Assembly (NCBI RefSeq): GCF_008632125.1
Contig: NZ_VWRN01000067.1
Span: 1 to 64,000, forward strand
Reading direction: 5' to 3'
DNA length: 64,000 bases
From: Cupriavidus cauae
GTDB lineage: Bacteria > Pseudomonadota > Gammaproteobacteria > Burkholderiales > Burkholderiaceae
The notes beneath the pieces are model-generated. The model did not search any database. It was not told the DNA's origin and saw nothing but the letters and a program-made list of their open reading frames with translations. Each line of letters opens with the position of its first letter. Within the stretch, counting starts at the first letter, position 1. Position numbers and translations under genes: made by a program. Of this stretch, positions 8,167-17,112 are shown piece by piece.

Positions 8167-8865
8167 CTAGCCCATCACGTCGATCACGCGCTGGGCGGCG
8201 TCGACCAGCTTGAGGCCGCGCTCCATCGCCATCGTGCGCAGGCGCTTGTAGGCCTCGTCCTCGCTGAGGCCGCGCGCCTGCATCAGCAGGCCCTTGGCCC
8301 GTTCGACGAGCTTGCGCTCGGTCAGCTTCAGCCGGGTCGCATCGAGCTCGGCGCGCAGCGCCTGGTCGAGCTGGAAGCGCGCGTAGGCGACGTCGAGCAC
8401 GGTCTTGACGCGCTCGGCGCGCAGGCCGTCGACGATATAGGCTGTGATGCCGGCCGTCAGCGCGGACTTGATGCGCTCGGCGTCGTCGTTGTCGGTGAAC
8501 AGCACGATCGGGCGCGGCGCATGCTGGGTCGATACGCAGACGTGCTCGACCGTATCGCGCGCGGCCGACTCCGACGCGATGATGATCAGGTCCGGCTGCC
8601 GCGTGGCGATGGCGTCGGGCAGTGCCAGGTCCGCGTCCACCGTCTCGACCTCGCTGAAGCCGGCCGCCGCCAGCCCCGCGCGGATCGTGTCGACGTTCAG
8701 CGGATCCGCGTCGAGCGGGTCGCGCACCAGCAGGATGCGCAGCGGCCGCCCGGCCGTAGTGGGCACGGCCGCTGCCGAGGCCGGCGGTGCGGCCGAAGGA
8801 GCAGCCGATGATGCGGCCGACGATACGGAACGCACGGGCGGGGGAGGGGACGGGCGGCGATTCAT
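8167..8865 (-). CDS. nasT: ANTAR-domain antiterminator NasT
   Basis: A 232-residue response-regulator-like protein. A disordered Ser/Ala/Pro-rich leader (about 1-45) precedes a receiver-like domain (LRILLVRDPLDADPLNVDTI to YIVDGL). The C-terminal ANTAR RNA-binding helices follow (ERKLVERAKGLLMQARGLSE, EDEAYKRLRTMAMERGLKL). NasT prevents leader termination in nitrate/nitrite assimilation transcripts when released from NasS. It lies 33 bases upstream of nasS, the reverse of the usual nasS-nasT order. The start at 8865 is chosen because upstream frame extension runs into the divergent promoter region. No strong ribosome-binding site is seen. Confidence 0.82.
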   Translation of the reverse strand: MNRRPSPPPPVRSVSSAASSAAPSAAPPASAAAVPTTAGRPLRILLVRDPLDADPLNVDTIRAGLAAAGFSEVETVDADLALPDAIATRQPDLIIIASESAARDTVEHVCVSTQHAPRPIVLFTDNDDAERIKSALTAGITAYIVDGLRAERVKTVLDVAYARFQLDQALRAELDATRLKLTERKLVERAKGLLMQARGLSEDEAYKRLRTMAMERGLKLVDAAQRVIDVMG

Positions 8866-9169
8866 GGTTCGGTCAGGCGGTGGCCGACGTTCGGTGGCCG
8901 GCTGGTTCGCCGGCTTTCTGTGGCCGGCTCGGCGGCCGATGTCTGCTCCTTGCTTCATGCAAGAATCACGCCGGGTTTTGGGGCGTAGCCTTGCCCCGCG
9001 ATGGGGCGGCCGGTGTATGCTGATGCCCTGCCGCGAGGCCCAGGGCGCCCCCGACGCGACCCGCAGGCCTTGGCCGCGCACCCTCGCGGGCAGGTCCCGC
9101 GCCGCGCTCGCCGCGCCGACCGGACCGCCCTCCGAAACCCATTCCAGAATCCATCCAGTGGAGAGATGC
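8866..9169. promoter_or_regulatory. Divergent intergenic region nasT / fumarylpyruvate hydrolase gene
   Basis: This 304-base gap carries no convincing gene. TATGCT at 9016-9021 with an upstream TTGCCC is a weak plus-strand promoter candidate. GTGGAGAG just before 9166 is the ribosome-binding site of the rightward gene. No clear palindromic operator was found. Confidence 0.35.
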
Positions 9170-9874
9170 ATGACCGAGGAGTTCGTATTCCAACCCCCCG
9201 CGCCCACCGGCGTGCCGGTGCGCGGCAGCAGCGCGCGTTTCCCGGTGCGGCGGGTCTACTGCGTCGGGCGCAACTACGCCGCCCACGCGCGCGAGATGGG
9301 ATCGGACCCGGACCGCGAACCGCCGTTCTTCTTCTGCAAGCCCAGCGATGCGGTCAGCCCGGTGGCCGACGGCGCCGAGGGCACGTTCCCGTATCCGCCG
9401 GGCTCGAACAACGTCCACTATGAAGTCGAGCTGGTGGTCGCGATCGGCAAGGGCGGCCGCGACATCCCGGTCGAGCAGGCCGCCTCGCACGTGTTCGGCT
9501 ATGCGGTGGGCCTGGACATGACGCGCCGCGACCTGCAGAACGAATCGAAGAAGACCGGCCGCCCCTGGGAGACCGGCAAGGCGTTCGACCATTCGGCGCC
9601 GATCGGCCCGATCGTGCCGGTGCAGGCCATCGGCCATCCCGAGCGCGGCGCGGTGACGTTGGCAGTCAACGGCGCGGAGAAGCAGCGCGGCGACCTGTCG
9701 GACCTGATCTGGTCGGTGCCGGAGATGGTGTCGTATCTGTCGAAGCTGTTCGAGCTGCAGCCGGGCGACCTGATCTATAGCGGCACCCCCGAGGGCGTGG
9801 GCCCGGTGGTCAAGGGCGATCGCATGCAATGCGCGATCGAAGGCGTCGGCGAACTGTCGGTCAAGGTGGTCTGA
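9170..9874 (+). CDS. Fumarylacetoacetate hydrolase family protein, probable fumarylpyruvate hydrolase
   Basis: A 234-residue FAH-fold hydrolase cleaving a C-C bond in an acylpyruvate. The N-terminus holds VYCVGRNYAAHAREMG and FFFCKPSDAVSP. The metal-binding core reads VHYEVELVVAIGKGGRD and AVGLDMTRRDLQ. The end has the family GDLIYSGTPEGVGPV. It is four bases from the zeta-class glutathione transferase-like isomerase gene. Such pairs finish the gentisate (maleylpyruvate to fumarylpyruvate) or homogentisate pathway. No ring dioxygenase is nearby. ATG 9170 rather than 9166 gives the in-frame product. Confidence 0.85.
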   Translation: MTEEFVFQPPAPTGVPVRGSSARFPVRRVYCVGRNYAAHAREMGSDPDREPPFFFCKPSDAVSPVADGAEGTFPYPPGSNNVHYEVELVVAIGKGGRDIPVEQAASHVFGYAVGLDMTRRDLQNESKKTGRPWETGKAFDHSAPIGPIVPVQAIGHPERGAVTLAVNGAEKQRGDLSDLIWSVPEMVSYLSKLFELQPGDLIYSGTPEGVGPVVKGDRMQCAIEGVGELSVKVV

Positions 9875-9878
9875 AGCA

Positions 9879-10526
9879 ATGCTCAAGCTCTACAGCTATT
9901 TCCGCAGTTCGGCGGCGTTCCGCGTGCGCATCGCGCTGGCGCTCAAGGGCCTGCCCTTCGAATACGTGCCGGTGCATCTGCTCAAGGATGGCGGCCAGCA
10001 GCTGAGCGAGCAGTACCGCGCGCTGAACGCCAATGCGCTGGTGCCGACGCTGCTCGACGACGACCACGCGCTGTCGCAGTCGATGGCGATCGTCGAATAT
10101 CTCGACGAGACCCATCCCGAGCCGGCGCTGCTGCCCGGCACGGCGCTGGACCGCGCCTACGTGCGCGCGCTGGCGCAGTCGATCGCCTGCGAGATCCACC
10201 CGCTGAACAACCTGCGCGTGCTCAAGTACCTGAAGCACACGCTCGGCGTCAGCGAGGAAGCCAAGGACGCCTGGTATCGCCACTGGATCGAGATCGGCTT
10301 CGACGGCCTCGAGGCCACGTTGACGCGCGAGGGCAAGGCCGGCCGCTTCTGCTTCGGCGATACGCCGACGCTGGCCGATATCTGCCTGGTGCCGCAGGTC
10401 TTCAACGCGCAGCGATTCCAGGTCGGTCTGGAACCCTATCCGACCATCGTGCGGATCTTCGACGCCTGCATGGAGCTGCCGGCGTTCCAGCAGGCAGCGC
10501 CGAAGGCGCAGCCAGACGCGGAGTAG
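9879..10526 (+). CDS. maiA: Maleylacetoacetate/maleylpyruvate isomerase (zeta-class GST)
   Basis: A 215-residue glutathione-dependent cis-trans isomerase. The zeta-class motif SS-x-x-x-RVRIALALKG is at the N-terminus, with the common Cys after SS replaced by Ala (SSAAFRVRIAL). The thioredoxin-like half shows NALVPTLLDDD and SQSMAIVEYLDETHP. The helical half contains CEIHPLNNLRVLKYL and FCFGDTPTLADICLVPQ. It is coupled to the upstream FAH-family gene. The substrate may be maleylpyruvate (gentisate route) or maleylacetoacetate. A strong terminator follows. Confidence 0.9.
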   Translation: MLKLYSYFRSSAAFRVRIALALKGLPFEYVPVHLLKDGGQQLSEQYRALNANALVPTLLDDDHALSQSMAIVEYLDETHPEPALLPGTALDRAYVRALAQSIACEIHPLNNLRVLKYLKHTLGVSEEAKDAWYRHWIEIGFDGLEATLTREGKAGRFCFGDTPTLADICLVPQVFNAQRFQVGLEPYPTIVRIFDACMELPAFQQAAPKAQPDAE

Positions 10527-10560
10527 CCGACGCCAGCAAGCGAAGGGCCGTCAATGAAGA

Positions 10561-10595
10561 ACGGGCGCCGCTGTTTCCCAGCGGCGCCCGTTTTT
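10561..10595 (+). terminator. Intrinsic terminator after the isomerase gene
   Basis: A 13-bp perfect stem (10561-10573 with 10579-10591, core GGGCGCCGCTG) with a five-base loop is followed by TTTTTATTT. It separates the rightward pair from the convergent ftsY. Confidence 0.92.
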
Positions 10596-10620
10596 ATTTG
10601 CCGTCGCGCTCGACGCGCGA

Positions 10621-12051
10621 TCAATCGCCGAGCAGGGCCCGCGCGAACTCGTCGGCCTTGAACGGCTGCAGGTCCTCGACCTTTTCGCCGACGCCGATGA
10701 AGTAGACCGGCACCGGACGCTGGCGCGCGATCGCGGCCAGGATGCCGCCCTTGGCGGTGCCGTCGAGCTTGGTCACGATCAGGCCGGTCAGCTGCAGCGC
10801 ATCGTCGAAGGCCTTCACCTGCGCCAGCGCGTTCTGGCCGGTGTTGGCATCGATCACCAGCAGCGCTTCGTGCGGCGCGGTGGGCATCGCCTTGCCGATC
10901 ACGCGCTTGACCTTCTTCAGCTCTTCCATCAGATGCAGCTGCGTCGGCAGGCGGCCGGCGGTGTCGGCCATCACGATATCGACGCGGCGCGCGCGGGCCG
11001 CATTGACGGCGTCGAAGATCACCGCGGCCGGGTCGCCGCTCTCCTGCGAGACCACGGTGACGTTGTTGCGCTCGCCCCAGATCGTCAGCTGCTCGCGCGC
11101 CGCCGCGCGGAACGTGTCGCCCGCGGCCAGCAGCACCGACTGGCCGTAGTGCTGGAAGTGCTTGCACAGCTTGCCGATGCTGGTCGTCTTGCCGGCGCCG
11201 TTGACGCCCGCGATCATCATCACCATCGGCTGCTCGCGGCCGAGCTCCATGGTCTTTTCGAGCGGACGCAGCAGTTCGGTCAGCAGATCGCGCAGCGCGA
11301 CCCGCACGCCCTCGGCGGTGTCGATGCGCTCGCTCTTGATGCGGCGGCGCAGTTCGCCGAGCAGGTATTCGGTGGCCTCGACGCCGGCATCGGCCATCAG
11401 GAGCGCCGTCTCCAATTCCTCGAACAGCGCCTCGTCGACCTTGACGCCGACGAACAGCGTGCTGATGCCGCGGCTGGTCTTCGACAGGCCGGTGCGCAGC
11501 CGCTGCATCCAGCCGCGCTTGGCTTCCTCGCTCGGCGGCGGCACCGGGACCAGCACCATCTCGCCGTCATCGTCGCCATCGTCGCTCTCCGTGGCGACGG
11601 GCACGGGCACGGACAGCGGCGCGGCCTGGGGCTGCGTGGCGGGGACGGGCTCGGGCGCGAGGTTGCGTGCCGGTTGTGGTGTCGGCTGCGGTGCCGCCTG
11701 TGGTGCGGCCTGTGGTTGGGGCCGTGGTTCGGGTTGTGGCTCGGGCTCAGGCTCTCGCTGCGGCTCCGCCTGCGGAGCGGCTTCCGCCGCCGGCCGCGAG
11801 GAACGCGTGAACCAGGACAGTGGAGACAGTCGGGACGGTGCGGGCTTGGCTTCGGCGGCCGCCGGGGTGGTCTCGATCGTCGTGCCGATCGATGCGGACG
11901 GGGCCGCCGTTTCCGGCTGCGGCGGTGCGGCGCTGACCGGCGGCGCTTCGGCGGCCGGTGCCTGCGCCGCCGGGGCCGATGGTGCCTCGGTCGGCGCCTC
12001 GGTGGGCGCGCCGGTGGGCTCGGCCTTGCGCTTCTTCCAGAAACTAAACAT
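10621..12051 (-). CDS. ftsY: Signal recognition particle receptor FtsY
   Basis: GTPase that docks SRP-bound ribosomes at the inner membrane. The product is 476 residues. The acidic A-domain (about 1-175) is extended and rich in Pro, Gln, Glu and Ala, with a PEPEPQPEPRPQPQ run. The N-domain follows, then the G-domain with GVNGAGKT (about 282-289), DTAGRLP and TKLDGTAKGG. The start MFSFWKKRKAEP at 12051 is the usual basic membrane-contact N-terminus. A much longer open frame on this strand continues upstream under the M16 genes and is not real. It is divergent from the M16 peptidase gene. Confidence 0.96.
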   Translation of the reverse strand: MFSFWKKRKAEPTGAPTEAPTEAPSAPAAQAPAAEAPPVSAAPPQPETAAPSASIGTTIETTPAAAEAKPAPSRLSPLSWFTRSSRPAAEAAPQAEPQREPEPEPQPEPRPQPQAAPQAAPQPTPQPARNLAPEPVPATQPQAAPLSVPVPVATESDDGDDDGEMVLVPVPPPSEEAKRGWMQRLRTGLSKTSRGISTLFVGVKVDEALFEELETALLMADAGVEATEYLLGELRRRIKSERIDTAEGVRVALRDLLTELLRPLEKTMELGREQPMVMMIAGVNGAGKTTSIGKLCKHFQHYGQSVLLAAGDTFRAAAREQLTIWGERNNVTVVSQESGDPAAVIFDAVNAARARRVDIVMADTAGRLPTQLHLMEELKKVKRVIGKAMPTAPHEALLVIDANTGQNALAQVKAFDDALQLTGLIVTKLDGTAKGGILAAIARQRPVPVYFIGVGEKVEDLQPFKADEFARALLGD

Positions 12052-12074
12052 TGGGAAAGGGGTCCATACCCCGG

Positions 12075-12097
12075 TAGAATCAATCGGCAAAATTCTA
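12075..12097. promoter_or_regulatory. Candidate overlapping divergent -10 elements
   Basis: TAGAAT at 12075-12080 on the plus strand and its inverse ATTCTA at 12092-12097 lie in the 60-base gap between ftsY and the M16 gene. Each could serve as a -10, one for each direction. Matching -35 boxes are weak, so this is tentative. Confidence 0.35.
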
Positions 12098-12111
12098 GCA
12101 GACGGGGTCGC

Positions 12112-13689
12112 ATGAACCATCGCGCAGGGTCGACCGCGGCGTCGACGTGGCAGGGCGCAATGCCCGCCCATCAGCATGTCACCAGAGGCGCCGATCGGCG
12201 CCGGCATTCCGCTTCGCCATCCTCTCCGCCATCGTGGCGGCCTGATTCCCGGTCCCTTCCGGCCCGTCTGGCCTCGCTTGCGCTGCTCGCCGCTGCCGCC
12301 TGGATGCCGCTTGCACATGCGCAGGGCGTGGCGGTCGATGCGCCGCCAGCCCCCGGCGCGGCGGTACAGGCGGCGGTGCCCGACGGCGGCACCACGGAAT
12401 TCAAGCTCGCCAACGGCATGCGCGTGATCGTCAAGGAAGACCACCGCGCGCCCACGGTCGCCCATCAGGTCTGGTATCGCGTCGGCGGCATCGACGAGGT
12501 CAGCGGCACCACGGGCGTCGCCCACATGCTCGAACACATGATGTTCAAGGGCACGCCCAAGGTCGGACCGGGCGAGTTCTCGCGGCAGATCGCCGCGCTC
12601 GGCGGCCGCGAGAACGCAATGACCAACCGCGACTTCACCATGTACTTCCAGCAGATCGCCAAGCAGCATCTGCCGCGGATGATGGAGCTCGAAGCGGACC
12701 GCATGGCGAACCTGGTGATCCGCGCCGAGGACTTCGAACGCGAGATGAAGGTCGTGATGGAAGAGCGCCGGCTGCGCACCGACGACTCGCCGCGCGGCAC
12801 CGTCTACGAACAGCTGCTGGCCACGGTCTACACCAGCGCGGGTTATCGCCATCCGGTGATCGGCTGGATGAACGATCTGGTCAATATGCGCGTCGACGAT
12901 GTCAGCGCCTGGTATCGCGAGTGGTACGTGCCCAACAACGCGATCCTGGTGGTCGCGGGCGACGTCAATCCGGCCGAGGTGCGCGCGCTGGCCGAGCGCA
13001 CCTACGGCAGGCTCAAGCCGCGTGCGCTGCCGGTACGCAAGCCGCAGATCGAGCCGCCGCAGAAGGGCGTCAAGCGGATCTGGGTCAAGGCCCCCGCGGA
13101 GAATCCCTATCTGGTGCTGGCCTACAAGGTGCCGCGCCTGCGCGACGTCGAGAAGGACATCGATCCGTATGCGCTCGAGGTGCTGGCCGCCGTGCTCAAC
13201 GGCTACGACAATGCGCGGCTGACGCGCGATCTGGTTCGCACGCAGCGGCTGGCAGACGATGTCAATGTCGGCTACGACGGCATCAATCGCGGCGAGTCGC
13301 TGTTCGTGCTCGACGGCACGCCCGCCAACGGCCATACCACCGACGAGATCGAGCGCGCCCTGCGGCAGCAGATCGAGCGGATCGCGCGCGAGGGCGTGTC
13401 CGACGAAGAGCTGCGGCGCGTCAAGGCGCAGGTCGTGGCCGGCCAGATCTACAAGCGCGATTCGGTGTTCGGGCAGGGCATGGAGATCGGCGTCGCGGAG
13501 ATCGCCGGCATCTCGTGGCAGCAGCTGGACCGCATTCTCGAGCGGATCAAGCAGGTCACGCCGGAGCAGGTCAAGACGGTGGCGGGCAAGTACTTCAGCG
13601 AGGACAACCTGACCGTGGCAACGCTGCTGCCGCAGCCGATCGATCCCAACCAGCCCAAGCCCCAGGCCCCGTCCGGCCTGCGCCACTGA
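12112..13689 (+). CDS. M16 family zinc peptidase, catalytic subunit
   Basis: A 525-residue periplasmic insulinase/processing-peptidase family protein. A long polar leader precedes a hydrophobic stretch and AHAQ signal-peptidase-like site near residue 70, so the true start may be internal. The inverted zinc motif H-x-x-E-H is intact as HMLEH (138-142), and the downstream Glu ligand is at about 217-218 in VVMEER. The second half has the M16 C domain. It is followed nine bases later by a second M16 gene without the zinc motif. Such pairs form an active/inactive heterodimer. The natural substrate is unknown. Confidence 0.9.
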   Translation: MNHRAGSTAASTWQGAMPAHQHVTRGADRRRHSASPSSPPSWRPDSRSLPARLASLALLAAAAWMPLAHAQGVAVDAPPAPGAAVQAAVPDGGTTEFKLANGMRVIVKEDHRAPTVAHQVWYRVGGIDEVSGTTGVAHMLEHMMFKGTPKVGPGEFSRQIAALGGRENAMTNRDFTMYFQQIAKQHLPRMMELEADRMANLVIRAEDFEREMKVVMEERRLRTDDSPRGTVYEQLLATVYTSAGYRHPVIGWMNDLVNMRVDDVSAWYREWYVPNNAILVVAGDVNPAEVRALAERTYGRLKPRALPVRKPQIEPPQKGVKRIWVKAPAENPYLVLAYKVPRLRDVEKDIDPYALEVLAAVLNGYDNARLTRDLVRTQRLADDVNVGYDGINRGESLFVLDGTPANGHTTDEIERALRQQIERIAREGVSDEELRRVKAQVVAGQIYKRDSVFGQGMEIGVAEIAGISWQQLDRILERIKQVTPEQVKTVAGKYFSEDNLTVATLLPQPIDPNQPKPQAPSGLRH

Positions 13690-13698
13690 GGACCGCCG

Positions 13699-15093
13699 AT
13701 GTTCGCCATGGATTCGCTCTCGTTTTCCCGTCCCTCGGCACGGCTGCGCCGGGCACTGGCGGTGGCCGCCGGCCTGCTGGCCGGCCTGGGCGCCGCCACC
13801 GCGCAGGCCGCCATTCCGATCGAACACTGGACCGCGTCGACCGGCGCCCGCGTCTATTTCGTGCGCAGCCCGTCGATTCCGATGCTCGACATCAATGTCG
13901 ATTTCGACGCCGGCAGCCGCTATGACCCGCCGGGCAAGGCCGGGCTCGCAACGCTGACGGCCGCGCTGCTCGACAAGGGCACCGGCGCGGTGGAAGGCCA
14001 GCCGGCGCGCGACGAGGCGCAGATCGCCGACGCCTTCGCCGATACCGGTGCCAGCTTCGGCGGCGCGGCCGGCGGCGACCGCGGCGGCATCGGCCTGCGG
14101 ACGCTGACCTCGAACCCCGAACTGACGCAGTCGGTGACGCTGGCCGCGCAGCTGATCAAGGCGCCGACCTTCCCCGAGGCCGTGGTCGCCCGCGAGAAGG
14201 AGCGGATGATCGCTGCCATCCGCGAGGGCGATACGCGTCCGGGCGTGATCGCCGACAAGCTGCTGTCCAAGGCCATCTACCCGAACCATCCCTACGGCAT
14301 GTCGGCGACCGCGGAGTCGGTCGCCTCGGTCACGCGCGCCGACCTGGAGCGCTTCTGGCGCGCCAATTACGCGGCCTCGCGCGCGGTGGTCACGCTGATC
14401 GGCGCGATCGACCGCCGCCAGGCCGAGCAGATCGCCGAGCTGCTGACGCGCGGGCTGCCCAACGGCGCCGCACCGCCGGCGATGCCGCCGGTCAAGATGG
14501 ACATCGGCGCCAGCGTGCAGCGCGTTCCGCATCCGGCCCAGCAGGCCACCGTGGTGCTGGGCCAGCCCGCCATCGCGCGCGGCGATCCCGACTATTTCGC
14601 GCTGCTGGTCGGCAACTATGTGCTCGGCGGCGGCGGCTTCAGCTCCCGGCTGACCGAGGAGGTGCGCGAGAAGCGCGGGCTGACCTACGGCGTCGACAGC
14701 TATTTCGCCCCGTCCAAGCAGCCGGGACCGTTCGGCATCGGCCTGCAGACCAGCAAGGCGCAGACCGACGAGGCGCTCGCGCTGGTGCGGCAGGTGCTCA
14801 AGCGCTTCGTCGAGGAAGGGCCGACCGAGGCCGAGCTGAAGGCGGCCAAGGACAATCTGATCAACGGCTTCCCGCTGCGGATCGACAGCAACCGCAAGCT
14901 GCTGACCAATGTCGCCAATATCGGCTGGTACGGCCTGCCGCTGGACTACCTCGATACCTGGACCGCGCAGATCGCCAAGGTCGATCGCCAGCACGTCAGG
15001 CAGGCCTTCCAGCGCCATGTGCGCCCCGACGCGATGGCGACTGTAATCGTCGGCGGGCCTGCCGGCGGCGCGCCGACGGCGGCCGCCCGCTGA
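13699..15093 (+). CDS. M16 family peptidase-like protein, non-catalytic subunit
   Basis: A 464-residue secreted protein with a signal peptide ending near ATAQA (about residue 36). The H-x-x-E-H zinc motif is missing: the corresponding helix reads GLATLTAALLDKG. The C-terminal R/Y motif is kept (SSRLTEEVREKRGLTYGVDS). In this family the partner lacking zinc supplies the R/Y pair that binds substrate in the active partner. Tight spacing to the upstream gene supports co-translation and complex formation. Confidence 0.9.
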   Translation: MFAMDSLSFSRPSARLRRALAVAAGLLAGLGAATAQAAIPIEHWTASTGARVYFVRSPSIPMLDINVDFDAGSRYDPPGKAGLATLTAALLDKGTGAVEGQPARDEAQIADAFADTGASFGGAAGGDRGGIGLRTLTSNPELTQSVTLAAQLIKAPTFPEAVVAREKERMIAAIREGDTRPGVIADKLLSKAIYPNHPYGMSATAESVASVTRADLERFWRANYAASRAVVTLIGAIDRRQAEQIAELLTRGLPNGAAPPAMPPVKMDIGASVQRVPHPAQQATVVLGQPAIARGDPDYFALLVGNYVLGGGGFSSRLTEEVREKRGLTYGVDSYFAPSKQPGPFGIGLQTSKAQTDEALALVRQVLKRFVEEGPTEAELKAAKDNLINGFPLRIDSNRKLLTNVANIGWYGLPLDYLDTWTAQIAKVDRQHVRQAFQRHVRPDAMATVIVGGPAGGAPTAAAR

Positions 15094-15245
15094 GCCTGGG
15101 GCCGGCCAAGCCCGGCGGTGCATCGCGCGAGCGCCGATTCGTCGCCCCTTCGTGGGCTGGACTCGGTGCGCTGGCGCGCATAGCGTTCCGGCGCCGCCTG
15201 CGCGCCGGCGCCAGCCGCCCGCCCGCCAGGCTCTACAATCACGGA

Positions 15246-15905
15246 ATGAGTCCGCGTTCCCCCTCTCCGCAGCCCGCCGCCAGCGGGCGCACCCAGACCG
15301 CCCCCCGTGGGCGCGTTCCCTCGTTCTCCTCCCGTCAGACCCCGGCGCAGGTGCGCATCATCGGGGGCCGCTGGAAGCGCACCCCGCTGCCGGTGCTCGA
15401 TGCGGAAGGCCTGCGGCCTACGCCGGACCGCGTCCGCGAGACGCTGTTCAACTGGCTGGGCCAGGACCTCAGCGGCCAGCGCTGCCTGGATCTGTTCGCC
15501 GGCTCGGGCGCGCTGGGCTTCGAGGCCGCCTCGCGCGGCGCCGCCCATGTGGCGATGGTCGAGGCCAATCCGCGCGTGGTGCGTCAGCTGCGCGAGAACC
15601 AGGACCGGCTCGGCGCCGAGCAGATCCAGATCCTCCAGGGTGATGCCTTCGCCATCGCGGCGCAGATGCCGGCCGCCAGCTTCGATGTGGTCTTTCTCGA
15701 TCCGCCGTTCGCAGAAGACTGGATCGGACCGGCGCTGGCCCATGCCGAGCGGCTGACCCATGCGGCGGGGCTGGTCTATGTCGAATCGGAAAGCCCCCTG
15801 AACGGCGCCGATGCGCCGGTGCCCGCATCGCTGGAAATCGTGCGCCACGCGCGTGCCGGCGCAGTCCATTTCCACCTGCTGCGCCATCGCGGCGCGGCCG
15901 ACTGA
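15246..15905 (+). CDS. rsmD: 16S rRNA (guanine966-N2)-methyltransferase RsmD
   Basis: A 219-residue S-adenosylmethionine-dependent methyltransferase for G966 of 16S rRNA. A Ser/Pro/Arg-rich leader of about 35 residues precedes VRIIGGRWKRTPL and the conserved LRPTPDRVRETLFNWL. Motif I is LDLFAGSGALGFEA, and the catalytic NPPY-type motif appears as FLDPPF. It lies upstream of coaD as in many proteobacteria. Confidence 0.93.
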   Translation: MSPRSPSPQPAASGRTQTAPRGRVPSFSSRQTPAQVRIIGGRWKRTPLPVLDAEGLRPTPDRVRETLFNWLGQDLSGQRCLDLFAGSGALGFEAASRGAAHVAMVEANPRVVRQLRENQDRLGAEQIQILQGDAFAIAAQMPAASFDVVFLDPPFAEDWIGPALAHAERLTHAAGLVYVESESPLNGADAPVPASLEIVRHARAGAVHFHLLRHRGAAD

Positions 15906-16115
15906 ATCCGGCCGCTGGCGCTTCGCGCGCCGGTGCGCGATGATCGCCCAGGGCCCTCGCGCCCGCTCCGCGCGGCGGCTTTCAAGCCGCGCATTTAGGG
16001 GTACACTACGCCGCTGTCGCCAACGCTCGCCTGGCGGCATCGGCGCAAGCCGGCTGCAAAGCCGGTGCCGGTGCGGCTTGCCGGTTCACGGCAGCGGGCA
16101 GAACAAGGAGGAAGC

Positions 16116-16601
16116 ATGGTCGTCGCGGTCTATCCCGGCACGTTCGATCCATTGACCCGGGGACACGAGGATCTGGTGCGCAGGGCGTCCAATATCTTCG
16201 ATGAGCTGGTGGTCGGAGTCGCCCATAGTCCCAACAAGCGCCCCTTCTTTTCGCTGGAGGAGCGCATCGGCATCGCCAAGGAAGTGCTGGGCCACTATCC
16301 GAACGTGCGCGTCGACGGCTTTTCCGGCCTGCTGAAGGACTTCGTGCGCAAGAACAATGCGCGCGTGATCGTGCGCGGCCTGCGCGCCGTGTCGGACTTC
16401 GAGTACGAGTTCCAGATGGCCGGCATGAACCGCTATCTGCTGCCGGACGTCGAAACGATGTTCCTGACCCCGTCCGACCAATACCAGTTCATCTCCGGCA
16501 CCTTCGTGCGCGAGATCGCGGTGCTGGGCGGCGACGTCAGCAAGTTCGTTTTCCCCTCCGTCGAGCGCTGGCTCAAGGAAAAGATCGGCAAGGCCGACTG
16601 A
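16116..16601 (+). CDS. coaD: Phosphopantetheine adenylyltransferase CoaD
   Basis: A 161-residue enzyme making dephospho-CoA from 4'-phosphopantetheine and ATP, the penultimate step of coenzyme A synthesis. The nucleotidyltransferase motif is GTFDPLTRGH, the binding segment is RGLRAVSDFEYE, and the ISSTxVR-type motif is ISGTFVREI. Length is typical. The ATG at 16116 follows AAGGAGGAAGC, a near-ideal ribosome-binding site. Confidence 0.97.
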   Translation: MVVAVYPGTFDPLTRGHEDLVRRASNIFDELVVGVAHSPNKRPFFSLEERIGIAKEVLGHYPNVRVDGFSGLLKDFVRKNNARVIVRGLRAVSDFEYEFQMAGMNRYLLPDVETMFLTPSDQYQFISGTFVREIAVLGGDVSKFVFPSVERWLKEKIGKAD

Positions 16602-16796
16602 GCCCTCGATCGGCCGCCGCCTGCCGTCCGCCGTCCGCCGCCGCGGGTCGGGGCCAAGGCCAGGGCCAGCTCGGCGGGCCGGCCCGAAAACGCCTAGAAT
16701 ACGGGGTTCGGAAACCGTCAGGACGCGGCCAGTCGGGCGCGGGCGGACTCCGGCGGCGTATCGCGCGGCGATGGCCGGATAGCAGAAGGAACCACC

Positions 16797-17057
16797 ATGG
16801 CGCTGATCATCACCGACGATTGCATCAATTGCGACGTTTGTGAGCCCGAGTGCCCGAACGAAGCCATTTCGATGGGGCCGGAAATCTACGAGATCGACCC
16901 CAACAAATGCACCGAATGCGTCGGCCACTTCGACGAGCCGCAATGCCAGCAGGTGTGCCCGGTCGCGTGCATTCCGCGCGACCCGAACCGGGTCGAGACC
17001 CATGAGGTGCTGATGCAGCGCTACCGGCTGCTGACCGCCGCCAAGCACGCCGCCTGA
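16797..17057 (+). CDS. YfhL family 2[4Fe-4S] ferredoxin
   Basis: An 86-residue low-potential ferredoxin. The first cluster motif is CINCDVCEPECPNEA. The second is CTECVGHFDEPQCQQVCPVACI, with the longer loop typical of the YfhL/FdxH branch. A short C-terminal helix follows. It is encoded downstream of coaD, as in related beta-proteobacteria. A GGAACC stretch precedes the ATG. An intrinsic terminator follows. Confidence 0.93.
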   Translation: MALIITDDCINCDVCEPECPNEAISMGPEIYEIDPNKCTECVGHFDEPQCQQVCPVACIPRDPNRVETHEVLMQRYRLLTAAKHAA

Positions 17058-17112
17058 GGCGGCCCCGCCACCCCGCGGCTCTACAGCCGCCTGCATCGAA
17101 CGCCGCAGCAAG

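Noticed and set aside
9166..9168. ATG just before the FAH-family start as the true start
   Set aside because: It is out of frame with the hydrolase, whose in-frame ATG is four bases later.
12052..15123. Continuation of the ftsY frame upstream under both M16 genes
   Set aside because: The family start MFSFWKK at 12051 is clear, and the upstream part is antisense to two well-supported peptidase genes.
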